DNA of 63,300 bases from Pseudomonadota bacterium (GTDB lineage: Bacteria; Campylobacterota; Campylobacteria; Campylobacterales; Sulfurospirillaceae). The translations under genes and the position numbers were made by a program. Of the stretch, positions 1-8,847 are shown one piece after another. The stretch spans positions 1-63,300 of the forward strand of contig JAGDMU010000012.1 in assembly GCA_017860615.1 (NCBI GenBank), read 5' to 3'. Below the pieces are notes generated by a model, which ran no database searches, was not told where the DNA came from, and worked only from the letters and a program-made list of their open reading frames with translations. The number at the start of each line of letters is the position of its first letter. Position 1 is the first letter of the stretch.

Positions 1-25
1 AACACTTTATTTTAAGGAATGAGCA

Positions 26-304
26 ATGAAAAAAGCGGAATTTATCCAAGCAGTCTCTGAGAAAGCAGGTCTTTCTAAGAAAGATAGTCAAAAAGCTGTT
101 GATGCAGCTTTAGAGGCAATCAGCGAAGCACTAGTTGCTGGCAAAGATGTAAGCTTTATCGGTTTTGGTACATTCAGTACTGCAACAAGAGCTGCTAGAA
201 AAGCTAGAGTTCCTGGTACAAACAGAGTCGTAGACGTAGCAAAAACAACAGCTGTTAAATTTAAAGTTGGTAAAAAACTTAAAGACGTTGTTGCAAAATC
301 TTAA
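26..304 (+). CDS. hup: HU family DNA-binding protein
   Basis: This is a small basic nucleoid protein of 92 residues, the usual HU length. HU dimers bend and compact DNA with little sequence preference. The N-terminal helical half (about 1-42) is followed by the conserved beta-strand motif FIGFGTF at 44-50 and an Arg/Lys-rich arm (51-75). The arm carries PGTN at 63-66 rather than the more common NPQTG-type arm tip. The C-terminus is the typical GKKLKDVV segment. An AAGGA ribosome-binding site lies at 15-19, so the ATG at 26 is a good start. A strong hairpin terminator follows at 317-361, so it is probably transcribed alone or as the last gene of its unit. HU rather than IHF is inferred from the overall sequence. 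Confidence 0.95.
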   Translation: MKKAEFIQAVSEKAGLSKKDSQKAVDAALEAISEALVAGKDVSFIGFGTFSTATRAARKARVPGTNRVVDVAKTTAVKFKVGKKLKDVVAKS

Positions 305-316
305 TTTCTGCACCTC

Positions 317-361
317 AAAAAGCTTAGACATTCAGTTTTACTGATGTTTAAGCTTTTTTTT
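317..361 (+). terminator. Rho-independent terminator after hup
   Basis: An inverted repeat pairs AAAAAGCTTAGACAT with ATGTTTAAGCTTTTT (one mismatch) around a short loop. It ends in a run of eight T residues. It sits 13 bases after the hup stop codon. Confidence 0.85.
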
Positions 362-362
362 G

Positions 363-368
363 TATAAT
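363..368 (+). promoter_or_regulatory. -10 box for tRNA-Leu
   Basis: A perfect TATAAT lies 20 bases before the tRNA, just after the T-run of the hup terminator. No clear -35 box is present, which fits Campylobacterota sigma-70 promoters as I know them, where the -10 box dominates. Confidence 0.6.
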
Positions 369-387
369 TCCAACTCTTATTTACAGT

Positions 388-472
388 GCCTGAGTGGTGA
401 AATTGGTAGACGCGCTAGACTCAAAATCTAGTATGGAGACATATGCCGGTTCGAGTCCGGCCTCAGGTACCA
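388..472 (+). tRNA. tRNA-Leu (anticodon CAA)
   Basis: The sequence folds as a class II tRNA with a long variable arm. The acceptor stem GCCTGAG pairs with CTCAGGT (first pair G-T). The anticodon stem CTAGA/TCTAG encloses the loop CTCAAAA, giving anticodon CAA, which reads the Leu codon UUG. The T-arm has GGTTCGAGTCC. The discriminator base is A and the 3' CCA is encoded in the DNA. Confidence 0.93.
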
Positions 473-541
473 CCTCTTTTTTAATCTTCTAAATTTATAG
501 ATAAACACTCTTCTTCTAAGACTCTTTGTATTAAATTTTGC

Positions 542-547
542 TATAAT
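542..547 (+). promoter_or_regulatory. -10 box upstream of small ORF and bpt
   Basis: TATAAT lies 36 bases before the ATG at 584 in an AT-rich region. It is the likely start of transcription for the 56-residue gene and bpt. Confidence 0.5.
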
Positions 548-583
548 CCAACCTTATTATATTTACACGAGTAAGGGCATTTC

Positions 584-754
584 ATGCAAAGCAATCTATT
601 TGACGATCTAAAATCACTTAAAGACAAAATGAACCAAGAAGAAAAAAATAGTAAAGAACAGCTTATTATCGAACAAAAACAAGAAAAAGAGAAAAAACTA
701 CACGAACAATTTGAAAAATTTATGCAAAATTCTGGAGTTAAAAAACTACACTAA
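584..754 (+). CDS. Small charged coiled-coil-like protein (56 aa), function unknown
   Basis: This open frame encodes 56 residues, starting MQSNLFDDLKSLKDKM and ending NSGVKKLH. It is preceded by a TATAAT box at 542 and a GTAAGGG sequence 5-11 bases before the ATG, and its stop codon is only 3 bases before the bpt start. The product is almost entirely Lys, Glu and Gln in heptad-like spacing after a short hydrophobic N-terminus, suggesting one long helix with no membrane segment. I do not recognise the family. The tight coupling to bpt and the good start signals are the reasons to call it a real gene. It is short enough that gene finders may omit it. Confidence 0.7.
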   Translation: MQSNLFDDLKSLKDKMNQEEKNSKEQLIIEQKQEKEKKLHEQFEKFMQNSGVKKLH

Positions 755-757
755 ACC

Positions 758-1483
758 ATGACCTCCTTCTCACGCATGATTGAATTTTCAACATTAGAGA
801 CAAAATGCTCCTATCTTGATGGCTGTAAAACACGCATGGAGTATAAATACATCGAAAATGCAACGATGGAACTCAATCAAGCTTTGATAGAGAGAGGATG
901 GAGACGCTTTGGGCATTACTATTCACGTCCTCAATGCCAAAACTGCGCCTCGTGTCTCAGCCTTCGCATTGATGTTAAAAATTATGAATTTTCACGCTCT
1001 GCTAAACGTGCCTTTAAAAAAGCAGAAGGTCTGCGTTATGTCATCCAGTCACCTACCATTAGCAATGAACACTTAGAGCTTTACGATAAATACCACCGTT
1101 TTATGGAACAAAAGCGCGGTTGGCAATACTACAATCTCAAACCACAAAGCTACCATGAGCTTTACGTGAGTGGTGCGCATAATTTTGGAAAAGAGGTGCT
1201 TTACTTTCATGAAGATCAGCTTATTGGTGTTGATCTGATAGATTTTTTAGACGATGGTATCTCTTCTATTTATTTTTACTATGACCCTGACTTTGAAAAG
1301 CTTTCCCTTGGTAGGCTTTCCATTTATGAACAGATCATTTTAGCCAAAGAGTATGACTTAGATTGGATTTATCTGGGATACTATGTTGAGCATTGTCAAA
1401 GCCTCAAATACAAAGCTTCTTATGCGCCTTCGCAAATTTTGCAAGGCAATCCTAACTTGAATGAAGATGCCATTTGGATATAA
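758..1483 (+). CDS. bpt: Aspartate/glutamate leucyltransferase (Bpt/ATE family)
   Basis: The product has 241 residues, the usual size of bacterial Bpt. The family moves leucine from leucyl-tRNA to proteins that begin with Asp or Glu, marking them for ClpS-ClpAP degradation (N-degron pathway). The N-terminal domain shows the conserved cysteines C17 and C23 and the signature RPQCQNCASC with C60, C63 and C66. The C-terminal half has the ATE-type GNAT fold pattern, including the conserved YLGYYV stretch. The gene follows the 56-residue small ORF by 3 bases, so the two are probably cotranscribed. Leucyl- versus arginyl-transfer specificity is inferred from bacterial homologues and cannot be read from the sequence. 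Confidence 0.9.
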   Translation: MTSFSRMIEFSTLETKCSYLDGCKTRMEYKYIENATMELNQALIERGWRRFGHYYSRPQCQNCASCLSLRIDVKNYEFSRSAKRAFKKAEGLRYVIQSPTISNEHLELYDKYHRFMEQKRGWQYYNLKPQSYHELYVSGAHNFGKEVLYFHEDQLIGVDLIDFLDDGISSIYFYYDPDFEKLSLGRLSIYEQIILAKEYDLDWIYLGYYVEHCQSLKYKASYAPSQILQGNPNLNEDAIWI

Positions 1484-1547
1484 CATTTTAAAACTTGGAA
1501 TCTTTTTTGCTTCAAGGTAAATAACTTGATACAAAAAGGATGGATCG

Positions 1548-2378
1548 ATGCACCTTTCACTCTCTCATGATATGCTTGCGCTTACGATACAAGAAGACTC
1601 TAAAACGTTTTATTATTTGCAAAATATTGCCGATAAAAATTTTCAAAAGAAAATAGGCCGCAAAGAGAAAATGATCATTTTTAAAGAGCAAGATGAGTTG
1701 GTTCAACGTCGCTATTTTTTAAAATTGATCAGTAAAATATACCTTCGTAAAACAGGTAATAGTGAGCAAGCCCATATCATTGAAAATGCGATAGATAAGA
1801 GCATCAAAATCTCCCTTTTAAAATCTAATCAAGTCCTTCAAAAAATGAACATCAACCTCGCTATTGAAGACAACTATGCAGTTGTGTTCAATATGGGCTC
1901 GCATAATACGTTGTTTGCATCCTATCTCAAGAGCTATTTTAAAGACCATTTGGTGAGGATTCGCCCAAAAAACGGCACGATCACGCTTTATCCAAATTCA
2001 GATGTAACGGTTCGACTATTAGAAAAATTACTAGAACAAAAAGAGCTTTTTGGCTGTTTTGTAGAATTCTCTTATGCCATGGAAGAGTTCTTAGCGTATA
2101 AAAAAAGTTTTGTGGCAAAACGAGCGAAACGAAGCCGTCATAATGCCCTATTCTCTCTGCTTGAAGAGTACTTTGGGATTCTTGGTTGCAAAGTGGAAGA
2201 CTCGTTTGAAATCATCCGTAGAAATTATCTAACACTTGTCAAAAAATATCATCCAGATAGCTGTGGTTTGTACGATGGCGATTTACACGTCAAGTATGTT
2301 GCGAAGTTTCAAGAAATACAAAATGCTTATGAAATGCTCAAAATGCACTTCAAACACATTGAGGCTAAAATAGCTTAG
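1548..2378 (+). CDS. J-domain (DnaJ-like) protein
   Basis: The product has 276 residues. A J domain lies at the C-terminal end, with the HPD tripeptide at about residues 235-237 (context VKKYHPDSCG), followed by KFQEIQNAYEMLK, the usual helix IV pattern. J domains stimulate DnaK ATP hydrolysis, so a co-chaperone role is expected. The first 200 residues have no motif I can name and carry no glycine-rich or zinc region, so this is not DnaJ itself. Start: ATG with AAGGATGG about 6 bases upstream. The gene ends 4 bases into the convergent rpoN stop codon. Confidence 0.85.
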   Translation: MHLSLSHDMLALTIQEDSKTFYYLQNIADKNFQKKIGRKEKMIIFKEQDELVQRRYFLKLISKIYLRKTGNSEQAHIIENAIDKSIKISLLKSNQVLQKMNINLAIEDNYAVVFNMGSHNTLFASYLKSYFKDHLVRIRPKNGTITLYPNSDVTVRLLEKLLEQKELFGCFVEFSYAMEEFLAYKKSFVAKRAKRSRHNALFSLLEEYFGILGCKVEDSFEIIRRNYLTLVKKYHPDSCGLYDGDLHVKYVAKFQEIQNAYEMLKMHFKHIEAKIA

Positions 2379-3646
2379 AATTTGAGTGTGTAGAGCTTTT
2401 TACGTTCCGATGAACTTGCTATATTGAATTGTTGACGGTATTTTGTAATGGTTCGCCTGACCATTTTTATATTGAACTTTTCTTCAATCAGTTCTAAAAG
2501 CTTTATATCGCTCAGTGGTTTGAGTTTGCTCTCATTTTTGACCAATTCTATCATATACTCTTTAATAGCACTGTTAGAAATGTCCTCTTCTACTGCCGTA
2601 GCAAAGAACTGTTTTAAAGGGATAACCCCGCGAGAACAAGAGAGGTATTTACCAGCAATGGCACGCGAAATGGTTGAAGGATTGCGCCCGAGATCATCGG
2701 CTAAATCTTTAAGCTTCATAGGTTTTATAGCTTTTCCAAAGAAAAAATCATACTGATACTCTACGATCATCAAGCCAATTTTATAAAGGGTTGCTTTGCG
2801 CATTTCAAGTGCGTCAATGAGATCTTTGGCATCTTTGATTTTTTGCGAAACAAAACTGTGGTTTTCATCGAGCCCTTCGGTATCCAAAATAACCTCTGGA
2901 TAATAGGCATCGTTAAGCCTCACTTCAATAGCACCCGCCAAATCATAAATAAAGATATCAGGGATAACCTCTTTCTCATCCTCTAAAAACTCAATAGCAG
3001 GAGGATTACGAAAGCGCTTGATAATGCTGAGTGCTTCATGAAAAAGCGGTTCTTTACTAAACGATTCGATAGCTTCGAAGTTAACGATAAGCTTTTCAAC
3101 CATGATATAGAGATTTTCATCTAAAGAAAGATCTTGTAATTGAAATAAAAAAGTCTCTTTAACATCCAATGCACCAATGCCTAAAGGATCGAGATAGGCA
3201 AAACGTTGTCTTATCTTTTCGACTTCCTCAGCTGAAACAGCAAGTTTTTTTGCGATCTCAACTAAAGAAGGGGCGTCAAAATAGCCTTCAGAATTAATAT
3301 TTTCAATGATTTCATATGCAATACATTGTGATTTTTCAGTAGGAAAGAGCGGTGGGTTGATCTGTTCATTAAGCGTTTGAAAGAGCGATTTTTTATCGAG
3401 TGTCAGTGCTTCTATCGTATCTGAAACAGATGTCTTGGCAACTTCAGAAAAGAAGCTTTTCTTTTCAAAGCGTTTATCGGGTGTTTCAGAACCTGATTTT
3501 ACACTTATGAATGGATTTTCTTGCACAAAAGGCTCTAATGTCTCCACCAAAGTATCTAGATTGGCTTGGAGTATGGGAAGCCAACCCCTTAGTGTTGAGG
3601 AGAACTTTTGTTTGGTTGTTTGTGTGCCAGAAACTCTAAGTTTCAA
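2375..3646 (-). CDS. rpoN: RNA polymerase sigma-54 factor
   Basis: Sigma-54 directs RNA polymerase to -24/-12 promoters and needs an AAA+ activator. In Campylobacterota it controls hook and basal-body genes. The 423-residue product carries the RpoN box as VRRTITKYR near residue 396. A core-binding domain with a helix-turn-helix lies before it (LKDLADDLGRNPSTISRAIAGKY). The N-terminal region I is poorer in Gln than in E. coli. The start is TTG at 3646, directly preceded by the purine-rich AGGGGAGAGGGG, which supports translation from there. lptB and tsaE lie just upstream on the same strand (gap 19 bases), so the set is probably one operon with trpD. Confidence 0.95.
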   Translation of the reverse strand: MKLRVSGTQTTKQKFSSTLRGWLPILQANLDTLVETLEPFVQENPFISVKSGSETPDKRFEKKSFFSEVAKTSVSDTIEALTLDKKSLFQTLNEQINPPLFPTEKSQCIAYEIIENINSEGYFDAPSLVEIAKKLAVSAEEVEKIRQRFAYLDPLGIGALDVKETFLFQLQDLSLDENLYIMVEKLIVNFEAIESFSKEPLFHEALSIIKRFRNPPAIEFLEDEKEVIPDIFIYDLAGAIEVRLNDAYYPEVILDTEGLDENHSFVSQKIKDAKDLIDALEMRKATLYKIGLMIVEYQYDFFFGKAIKPMKLKDLADDLGRNPSTISRAIAGKYLSCSRGVIPLKQFFATAVEEDISNSAIKEYMIELVKNESKLKPLSDIKLLELIEEKFNIKMVRRTITKYRQQFNIASSSERKKLYTLKF

Positions 3647-3665
3647 AACCCCTCTCCCCTATGCG

Positions 3666-4388
3666 TTAAAATCTAAAATCTTCGCCAAGATAGTAGGTTT
3701 TCACCAGTTTATTTTGCGCGACCTCTGTGCTGCTACCACTTGCAAGCAGGGCTCCGTCTTTAAGAACATAAGCTCTATCACAAATAGCAAGCGTCTCACG
3801 TACATTATGATCGGTAATTAAAACACCGATACCAAGTTTGGCAAGTTCTTGAACAATGCCCTGAATATCGGCTACAGCAATAGGGTCAACGCCCGCAAAA
3901 GGCTCATCTAAAAGAAGGAATTTAGGTTGCAACACAAGTGAACGTGCGATTTCACAACGACGTCTCTCTCCACCACTAAGACTGACACCATTACGCTTAC
4001 GAATTGGTTCGATGTTGAGAAGATTTAAAAGCTCTTCCACACGGTTCATGGCATCTTCTTTATTAGGATAAACAATCTCTGCTGCTAGCATAATGTTCTC
4101 TTCCACACTGAGATCTTTAAAAATACTTGATTCTTGAGGAAGGTAACCAATACCGAGTTTTGCTCGCACATGTAAAGGTACTTGAGTCACATCATGATCA
4201 TCAAAATAAACGGCACCTGAACTTGGTGGTATAAGACCACAAATCATATAAAACATGGTTGTTTTACCAGCACCATTAGGTCCTAAAAGACCGACGACTT
4301 CACCACTTTGAACATCCAGTGAAACGCCTTTGATGATTTGTGTTTTTTTAATAACTTTTTGTAATTCTTGTACTTTAAGCGTATGCAT
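3666..4388 (-). CDS. lptB: LPS export ABC transporter ATP-binding protein
   Basis: LptB is the cytoplasmic ATPase of the LptBFG complex, which extracts lipopolysaccharide from the inner membrane. The 240-residue product has Walker A GPNGAGKT at 36-43, the signature LSGGERRR near 137, and Walker B followed by DEPFAGVDP near 161. The D-loop and H-loop (ITDHNVRE) are also present. The DEPFAGVDP form and the length are typical of LptB. The ATG overlaps the end of tsaE by 14 bases. rpoN follows, an order widely conserved in Proteobacteria. Confidence 0.93.
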   Translation of the reverse strand: MHTLKVQELQKVIKKTQIIKGVSLDVQSGEVVGLLGPNGAGKTTMFYMICGLIPPSSGAVYFDDHDVTQVPLHVRAKLGIGYLPQESSIFKDLSVEENIMLAAEIVYPNKEDAMNRVEELLNLLNIEPIRKRNGVSLSGGERRRCEIARSLVLQPKFLLLDEPFAGVDPIAVADIQGIVQELAKLGIGVLITDHNVRETLAICDRAYVLKDGALLASGSSTEVAQNKLVKTYYLGEDFRF

Positions 4389-4806
4389 TCATATGAACCT
4401 TGTAATTGCGTTTTAAATCCATTGTTTCTATGTCAATTGTACTGTAACCTATACCAAAATGCTGTAATAATTTCTCAAACTCACACTCACCCCATTCAAT
4501 AAGATGAAACCCTTCAAAATCAAGCTTTTCAATAAGCCCGCTTTTTAAAAAACCGTCTGTTCCACATTGATAGATGTCATAATGAAACAGTTTTCCTTCA
4601 TACTCATGCAAAATCGAAAAGGTTGGTGAAGAGATAGCCTCTTCTATGCCTAACGCTTTAGCAAATGCTTTGACAAAAGCCGTCTTTCCGCTGGCAAGAT
4701 TGCCACGTAAAAGAAGGACTCCTGAATTTCCAAGCGCTCTTTTAATTTCCTCAGCAAAAGCATCTAAGTGTGCTAAATCGCACACTTTCTCATAGCTTTG
4801 ACTCAT
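4375..4806 (-). CDS. tsaE: tRNA threonylcarbamoyladenosine biosynthesis ATPase TsaE
   Basis: TsaE is the ATPase partner of TsaB and TsaD in making the t6A37 modification of ANN-decoding tRNAs. The 143-residue product shows the family Walker A, GNLASGKT, at 35-42. It also has the SSPTF motif and the characteristic LIEWGE near residue 105. It overlaps trpD by 4 bases upstream and lptB by 14 bases downstream, a tight operon arrangement. Confidence 0.93.
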   Translation of the reverse strand: MSQSYEKVCDLAHLDAFAEEIKRALGNSGVLLLRGNLASGKTAFVKAFAKALGIEEAISSPTFSILHEYEGKLFHYDIYQCGTDGFLKSGLIEKLDFEGFHLIEWGECEFEKLLQHFGIGYSTIDIETMDLKRNYKVHMNAYA

Positions 4807-5786
4807 ACAAGGTATGAAAGCTTGATAATCTCACCAAGCTTATCCCAAGCTTTTTTACTTGCAATGGCATCACGCATCATCGCTATGCCTTCTTGTATGT
4901 CTCTTACTTTGTCATCAATCATTAAAGCACATGCACCGTTTAAAAGAACAACATCAAGCTTGGCACCTTTTTCGTCCCCTCGTAAAATGGCACGTGTAAT
5001 TTCAGCATTTTGAACACTCTCCCCACCTTTAATTGCTTCAAGAGGAGCTAATTTAAAGCCATACTGTTGTGGGTCAATTTCACCTTCAGTGATTGTTTGA
5101 TGCTCGATCAGTGTGTAACGTGTTGGAGAGCAAATACTCACTTCATCAAGTCCATCAAGAGAGCTTACGACCATGCTTTTCGTCGTTCCAAGTTCTCGCA
5201 AAGCTTTGCTAAAACGTTCAATATAATCTACATGAAAGACGCCAACCATCTGTTTTTGAGCTCCCGCTGGATTAGCAAGTGGTCCTAACATATTAAAAAT
5301 GGTGCGATGTGTTAGGCTTCTTCTAATTGGCATGATGTGTTTCATACACGGATGATGATTCATCGCAAACATAAAGACAAAGCCACATTCTTCAAGCATT
5401 TTTATCTGTTTTTCTGGTGTTAGCATAAGATTGAGCCCTAGTGCTTTCAATACATCAGCGCTACCTGAAAGCGATGTGGCTGATCCACTGCCATGTTTAG
5501 CAACTTTACAGCCAAGTGAGGCTAAAACAATCGATGTTGTTGTCGAGATATTAAAGGTACCGCTTTTGTCGCCACCTGTTCCTACGATGTCAATAATTTC
5601 TGCTTTTAAATGCTCTGGAATATCGAGTTTAACGCTGTGCTCTCGCATAACGTTTGCAGCGGCGGCAATTTCTTCAAAACTCTCACCTCTTTCATAAAGT
5701 TCTACTAAAAATCGTGCAGCTTCTTCGGTACTCAACTCGTTCTCAAAGAGCGCATGAAACTGTTTATAGGCCTCTTGATAATTCAT
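4803..5786 (-). CDS. trpD: Anthranilate phosphoribosyltransferase
   Basis: TrpD transfers phosphoribose from PRPP to anthranilate, the second committed step of tryptophan synthesis. The 327-residue product has the PRPP-binding signature GTGGDKSGTFNIST from about residue 69, KHGSGSATSLSGSADVL, and the anthranilate-site motif LGPLANP. It is a stand-alone TrpD without a fused TrpG domain, and no other trp gene is in the window. The gene leads into tsaE with a 4-base overlap, and its own start follows the S4-protein stop after one base. Confidence 0.93.
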   Translation of the reverse strand: MNYQEAYKQFHALFENELSTEEAARFLVELYERGESFEEIAAAANVMREHSVKLDIPEHLKAEIIDIVGTGGDKSGTFNISTTTSIVLASLGCKVAKHGSGSATSLSGSADVLKALGLNLMLTPEKQIKMLEECGFVFMFAMNHHPCMKHIMPIRRSLTHRTIFNMLGPLANPAGAQKQMVGVFHVDYIERFSKALRELGTTKSMVVSSLDGLDEVSICSPTRYTLIEHQTITEGEIDPQQYGFKLAPLEAIKGGESVQNAEITRAILRGDEKGAKLDVVLLNGACALMIDDKVRDIQEGIAMMRDAIASKKAWDKLGEIIKLSYLV

Positions 5787-6038
5787 CTATACTTCCCTTG
5801 CGTATTCGTTTTGTTTCGTTTTTGGAATGGTTTTGGTTTCAGGAATTTGTAAAACCTCGTATTTCACTGCTTTTTCAAGATAGTTGATGGTAATAATATC
5901 GCCAATTTTGACATCTTTAGAGGGCTTTGCAACCACACCATTGATACTTACTACGCCATTTTTGCACATATCTTCTGAGACAGCACGGCGTTTTGTAATA
6001 TTAGTACTGTTTAAAAATTTATCGACTCGCATACCCAT
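5787..6038 (-). CDS. S4-domain RNA-binding protein (RqcP/Hsp15-like)
   Basis: The 83-residue product is essentially a single S4 RNA-binding domain: [16 protein letters not shown] at the N-terminus, then [19 protein letters not shown]. Such stand-alone S4 proteins bind stalled 50S subunits (Hsp15, RqcP). The exact role here is inferred only. It is the first gene of the minus-strand run S4-trpD-tsaE-lptB-rpoN and diverges from argG. Confidence 0.85.
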   Translation of the reverse strand: MGMRVDKFLNSTNITKRRAVSEDMCKNGVVSINGVVAKPSKDVKIGDIITINYLEKAVKYEVLQIPETKTIPKTKQNEYAREV

Positions 6039-6162
6039 CCTTAGGATTTAACGCTCATTCTAGCAAAAGAATATTTAAACTTGCTTTTTTAATGCTAGAC
6101 GTAAAGATGCTGTTAAAGCATAAGCAAAGTTTTTACAAAGTTGCGCTACCATCACGCAATTC

Positions 6163-6168
6163 TATAAA
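6163..6168 (+). promoter_or_regulatory. -10 box upstream of argG
   Basis: TATAAA lies 20 bases before the argG start codon, with a possible TTGCGC -35 at 6141-6146 (16-base spacer). A position this close to the start would leave a short leader that contains the GTGAGGA ribosome-binding site. Confidence 0.4.
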
Positions 6169-6187
6169 TTCTGTGAGGATTCGTATT

Positions 6188-7417
6188 ATGAAAAAAGATG
6201 TCAAAAAAGTAGTTTTAGCCTATTCAGGTGGACTTGATACCAGTATTATTTTAAAATGGCTCCAAGATGAGTATAAATGTGAAGTTGTAACCTTCACAGC
6301 CGATATCGGCCAAGGTGAAGAGCTAGAGCCTGCGCGCAAAAAAGCCATCTCTTTGGGCATAAAGCCAGAAAATATTTTTATTGAAGATTTAAAAGAAGAA
6401 TTTGTAAAAGACTATGTATTCCCGATGTTTAGAGCAAATGCAATTTATGAAGGTGAGTATCTTCTTGGCACCTCCATTGCTAGACCACTGATTGCAAAAC
6501 GTCAAGCAGAAATTGCAGCTCTTGTAGGCGCTGATGGCGTCAGTCATGGGGCTACGGGTAAAGGAAACGATCAAGTGCGTTTTGAGATGGGTTACCTTAG
6601 CATGAATTCCGATCTTGTTATTATCGCTCCTTGGCGTGAATGGGACTTGAACTCTCGCGAAAAATTACTAGCGTATGCAGAAAAAAATGGCATCAGCATC
6701 GAGAAAAAACCGGGTAAATCACCCTACTCTATGGACGCAAACTTACTTCACATCTCTTATGAGGGACTTGTGCTTGAAAATCCAGCCGCAGAGCCAGAAG
6801 AGGACATGTGGAGATGGACAGTAAGCCCTGAAAATGCGCCTGACAAATCTGAAGTCATTGAGATTACCTATGAAAAAGGTGATCCTGTGGCATTGAATGG
6901 TGTTAAATTAACGCCTGCAACCATGCTTACAAAACTCAATGAACTGGGTTGTAAACATGGTATTGGTCGTACAGACATCGTTGAGAACCGTTTTGTCGGT
7001 ATGAAAAGTAGAGGTTGCTACGAAACGCCAGGTGGTACGATTATGCTTAGAGCACACCGTGCAATTGAGAGCATTACGCTAGATCGTGAAGCGGCACACT
7101 TTAAAGATGAGATTATGCCACGCTATGCAAAAACGATTTACAACGGTTTCTGGTTCTCGCCAGAGCGCGAGATGATGCAAGCAGCGATTGATAAATCACA
7201 AGAAAGCGTCAACGGGGTGGTTAAACTCAAACTCTACAAAGGCAATGTTTCGGTTATTGGAAGAGATTCTAAAACCAATAATCTTTTCAACGAAGCATTC
7301 TGTACATTTGAAGAAGATGAAGTTTACAATCAAAAAGATGCAGAAGGCTTTATTAAGCTTAACGCTCTTCGCTTTATTATTAGCGGTAAAAATAGAAAAA
7401 AGCAAGGTAAAGCTTAA
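6188..7417 (+). CDS. argG: Argininosuccinate synthase
   Basis: ArgG joins citrulline and aspartate using ATP, the penultimate step of arginine synthesis. The 409-residue product starts [15 protein letters not shown]. It carries the N-type pyrophosphatase P-loop AYSGGLDTS at 11-19, the [13 protein letters not shown] motif and the C-terminal [11 protein letters not shown] region. An upstream in-frame ATG at 6092 would add 32 residues with no family match, and a GAGGA ribosome-binding site sits just before 6188, so I use 6188. It begins a plus-strand run through era. Confidence 0.95.
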   Translation: MKKDVKKVVLAYSGGLDTSIILKWLQDEYKCEVVTFTADIGQGEELEPARKKAISLGIKPENIFIEDLKEEFVKDYVFPMFRANAIYEGEYLLGTSIARPLIAKRQAEIAALVGADGVSHGATGKGNDQVRFEMGYLSMNSDLVIIAPWREWDLNSREKLLAYAEKNGISIEKKPGKSPYSMDANLLHISYEGLVLENPAAEPEEDMWRWTVSPENAPDKSEVIEITYEKGDPVALNGVKLTPATMLTKLNELGCKHGIGRTDIVENRFVGMKSRGCYETPGGTIMLRAHRAIESITLDREAAHFKDEIMPRYAKTIYNGFWFSPEREMMQAAIDKSQESVNGVVKLKLYKGNVSVIGRDSKTNNLFNEAFCTFEEDEVYNQKDAEGFIKLNALRFIISGKNRKKQGKA

Positions 7418-7422
7418 GCCTT

Positions 7423-7845
7423 ATGGACGAAGCGCGTGAAAGTGAATGGAGTGATGAAGCAATGATGAATTTAGTCAAAACCGTAACACGAAGCTGTGAA
7501 GTCAGTGGCGAAGAGTTACATGTAATGCTAAGCTTAAGAGCTCAAAAAAGGCTTGACTTTGTACTGATTGACATTAGAGAGATGTATGAGTATTCACAGT
7601 CAAGTATCAAGGGCACGGACATGCTTTTGCCAACGTCAACCATTCATCAACACATGGAAGAGCTGAAAAAGCTCTCAAATAAGCTTTTAATTTTTTACTG
7701 TCATATCGGTGGACGTACATCGCAAATGATATTTATTTTACGAAGAATGGGCTTTTTAAACATTGCCCAACTCAGTGGTGGCATTGATGCATTTCATGGT
7801 GAAAAGCTGAAAAATGCCCCACTTCCCAAAAATATTCGAGCTTAA
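7423..7845 (+). CDS. Rhodanese-like sulfurtransferase domain protein
   Basis: The 140-residue product is one rhodanese domain. It has VLIDIREMYEYSQSSIKG in the first half. The active-site loop YCHIGGRT fits CxxGxR, so the sulfur-carrying cysteine is present. The SGGIDAFHGE ending is also typical. Substrate and partner are unknown. The start is uncertain: the ATG at 7423 lies 5 bases after argG and lacks a clear ribosome-binding site, while the ATG at 7462 has GGAG about 10 bases upstream and would still include the whole domain. A TTACATGTAA palindrome occurs in frame at 7516. Confidence 0.85.
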   Translation: MDEARESEWSDEAMMNLVKTVTRSCEVSGEELHVMLSLRAQKRLDFVLIDIREMYEYSQSSIKGTDMLLPTSTIHQHMEELKKLSNKLLIFYCHIGGRTSQMIFILRRMGFLNIAQLSGGIDAFHGEKLKNAPLPKNIRA

Positions 7846-7854
7846 GGATAAAAA

Positions 7855-8301
7855 ATGAAAGTTTTATTGATTAAAGATGTTAAAGATTTAGGTAAAAAAG
7901 GCGAAATCAAAGAGGTCAAGGACGGTTATGGTCAAAACTTCTTAATTGGTAAAGGTTTTGCACTCCTTGCTACCAATGAAGTCATGAGAAAATACGAATC
8001 AGACCAACGTAAAAAAGCAGCCGCTGAGGCTGAAGAGATTGCTAATCTTAAAGCGATTGAGAAGAAACTAGCTGAGCTTAAACTTACGGTTAAACGTAAA
8101 CTTGGAGCCAATGGTAGTCTTTTTGGTGCTGTTACCAAAGATGAAATTGCACACGATCTTAAAGCACAACATGGCATCGAAATCGACAAAAAAACAATTG
8201 AAATTGAACATGCCATTAAAACAACGGGCGATTTTGATGTAAGTATTAAACTAGGACATGGCATCCACGCAGTACTAAAACTTAGTATTCTTGGAGAATA
8301 A
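7855..8301 (+). CDS. rplI: 50S ribosomal protein L9
   Basis: The 148-residue product has the L9 N-terminal rRNA-binding domain ([18 protein letters not shown], then [15 protein letters not shown]), a long charged connecting helix at about 45-75, and the C-terminal domain ([14 protein letters not shown]). Length and layout are standard. AAGGATAAAA precedes the ATG. The gene is followed by hslV after 5 bases. Confidence 0.96.
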   Translation: MKVLLIKDVKDLGKKGEIKEVKDGYGQNFLIGKGFALLATNEVMRKYESDQRKKAAAEAEEIANLKAIEKKLAELKLTVKRKLGANGSLFGAVTKDEIAHDLKAQHGIEIDKKTIEIEHAIKTTGDFDVSIKLGHGIHAVLKLSILGE

Positions 8302-8306
8302 ACACT

Positions 8307-8843
8307 ATGTTTGAAGCAACCACCATCCTTGCATGTCGCGGTAAAGACAAAGCGGTCATTGGCGGTGACGGACAAGTCACTTTTGGCAATACGGTGCTTA
8401 AAAATAATGCCACCAAGATACGAAAGCTTTACAACGGCAAAATCTTAGCAGGCTTTGCAGGAAGTACGGCAGATGCTTTCAACCTCTTTGATATGTTTGA
8501 AAGTATTTTGGAGCAAAAGAAAGGTGATTTGTACAAGTCTGTCATCGAGTTTTCCAAAGAGTGGCGCAAAGATAAAATGTTACGCCGTTTAGAAGCTATG
8601 ATGATTGTCTTAACATGCGATCACATCTTTATTCTAAGCGGTACAGGGGATGTGGTTGAGCCAGAAGATGGCAAAATTGCGGCGATTGGTAGTGGTGGAA
8701 ACTATGCCATTTCTGCGGCACGTGCGCTTGATCGTCATGCTACGCTTGATGAAGAGACACTTGTTAAGGAGAGCTTGAAAATCGCTAGTGAACTGTGTAT
8801 TTATACCAATGACAACATCAAAACATTTGTTTTAGAGAGATAA
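8307..8843 (+). CDS. hslV: ATP-dependent protease peptidase subunit HslV
   Basis: HslV forms the proteolytic double ring of the HslUV protease. The 178-residue product matches the family through [34 protein letters not shown] and AIGSGGNYA. The catalytic nucleophile in this family is an N-terminal threonine. Here the protein begins [10 protein letters not shown], so the reactive Thr is residue 5 or 6 and four or more residues must be removed, unlike E. coli where only Met precedes TT. hslU follows after 4 bases. Confidence 0.95.
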   Translation: MFEATTILACRGKDKAVIGGDGQVTFGNTVLKNNATKIRKLYNGKILAGFAGSTADAFNLFDMFESILEQKKGDLYKSVIEFSKEWRKDKMLRRLEAMMIVLTCDHIFILSGTGDVVEPEDGKIAAIGSGGNYAISAARALDRHATLDEETLVKESLKIASELCIYTNDNIKTFVLER

Positions 8844-8847
8844 CTTC

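Noticed and set aside
6092..6187. A longer argG starting at 6092
   Set aside because: The extra 32 residues match nothing expected in ArgG, and a good ribosome-binding site and -10 box lie just before 6188.
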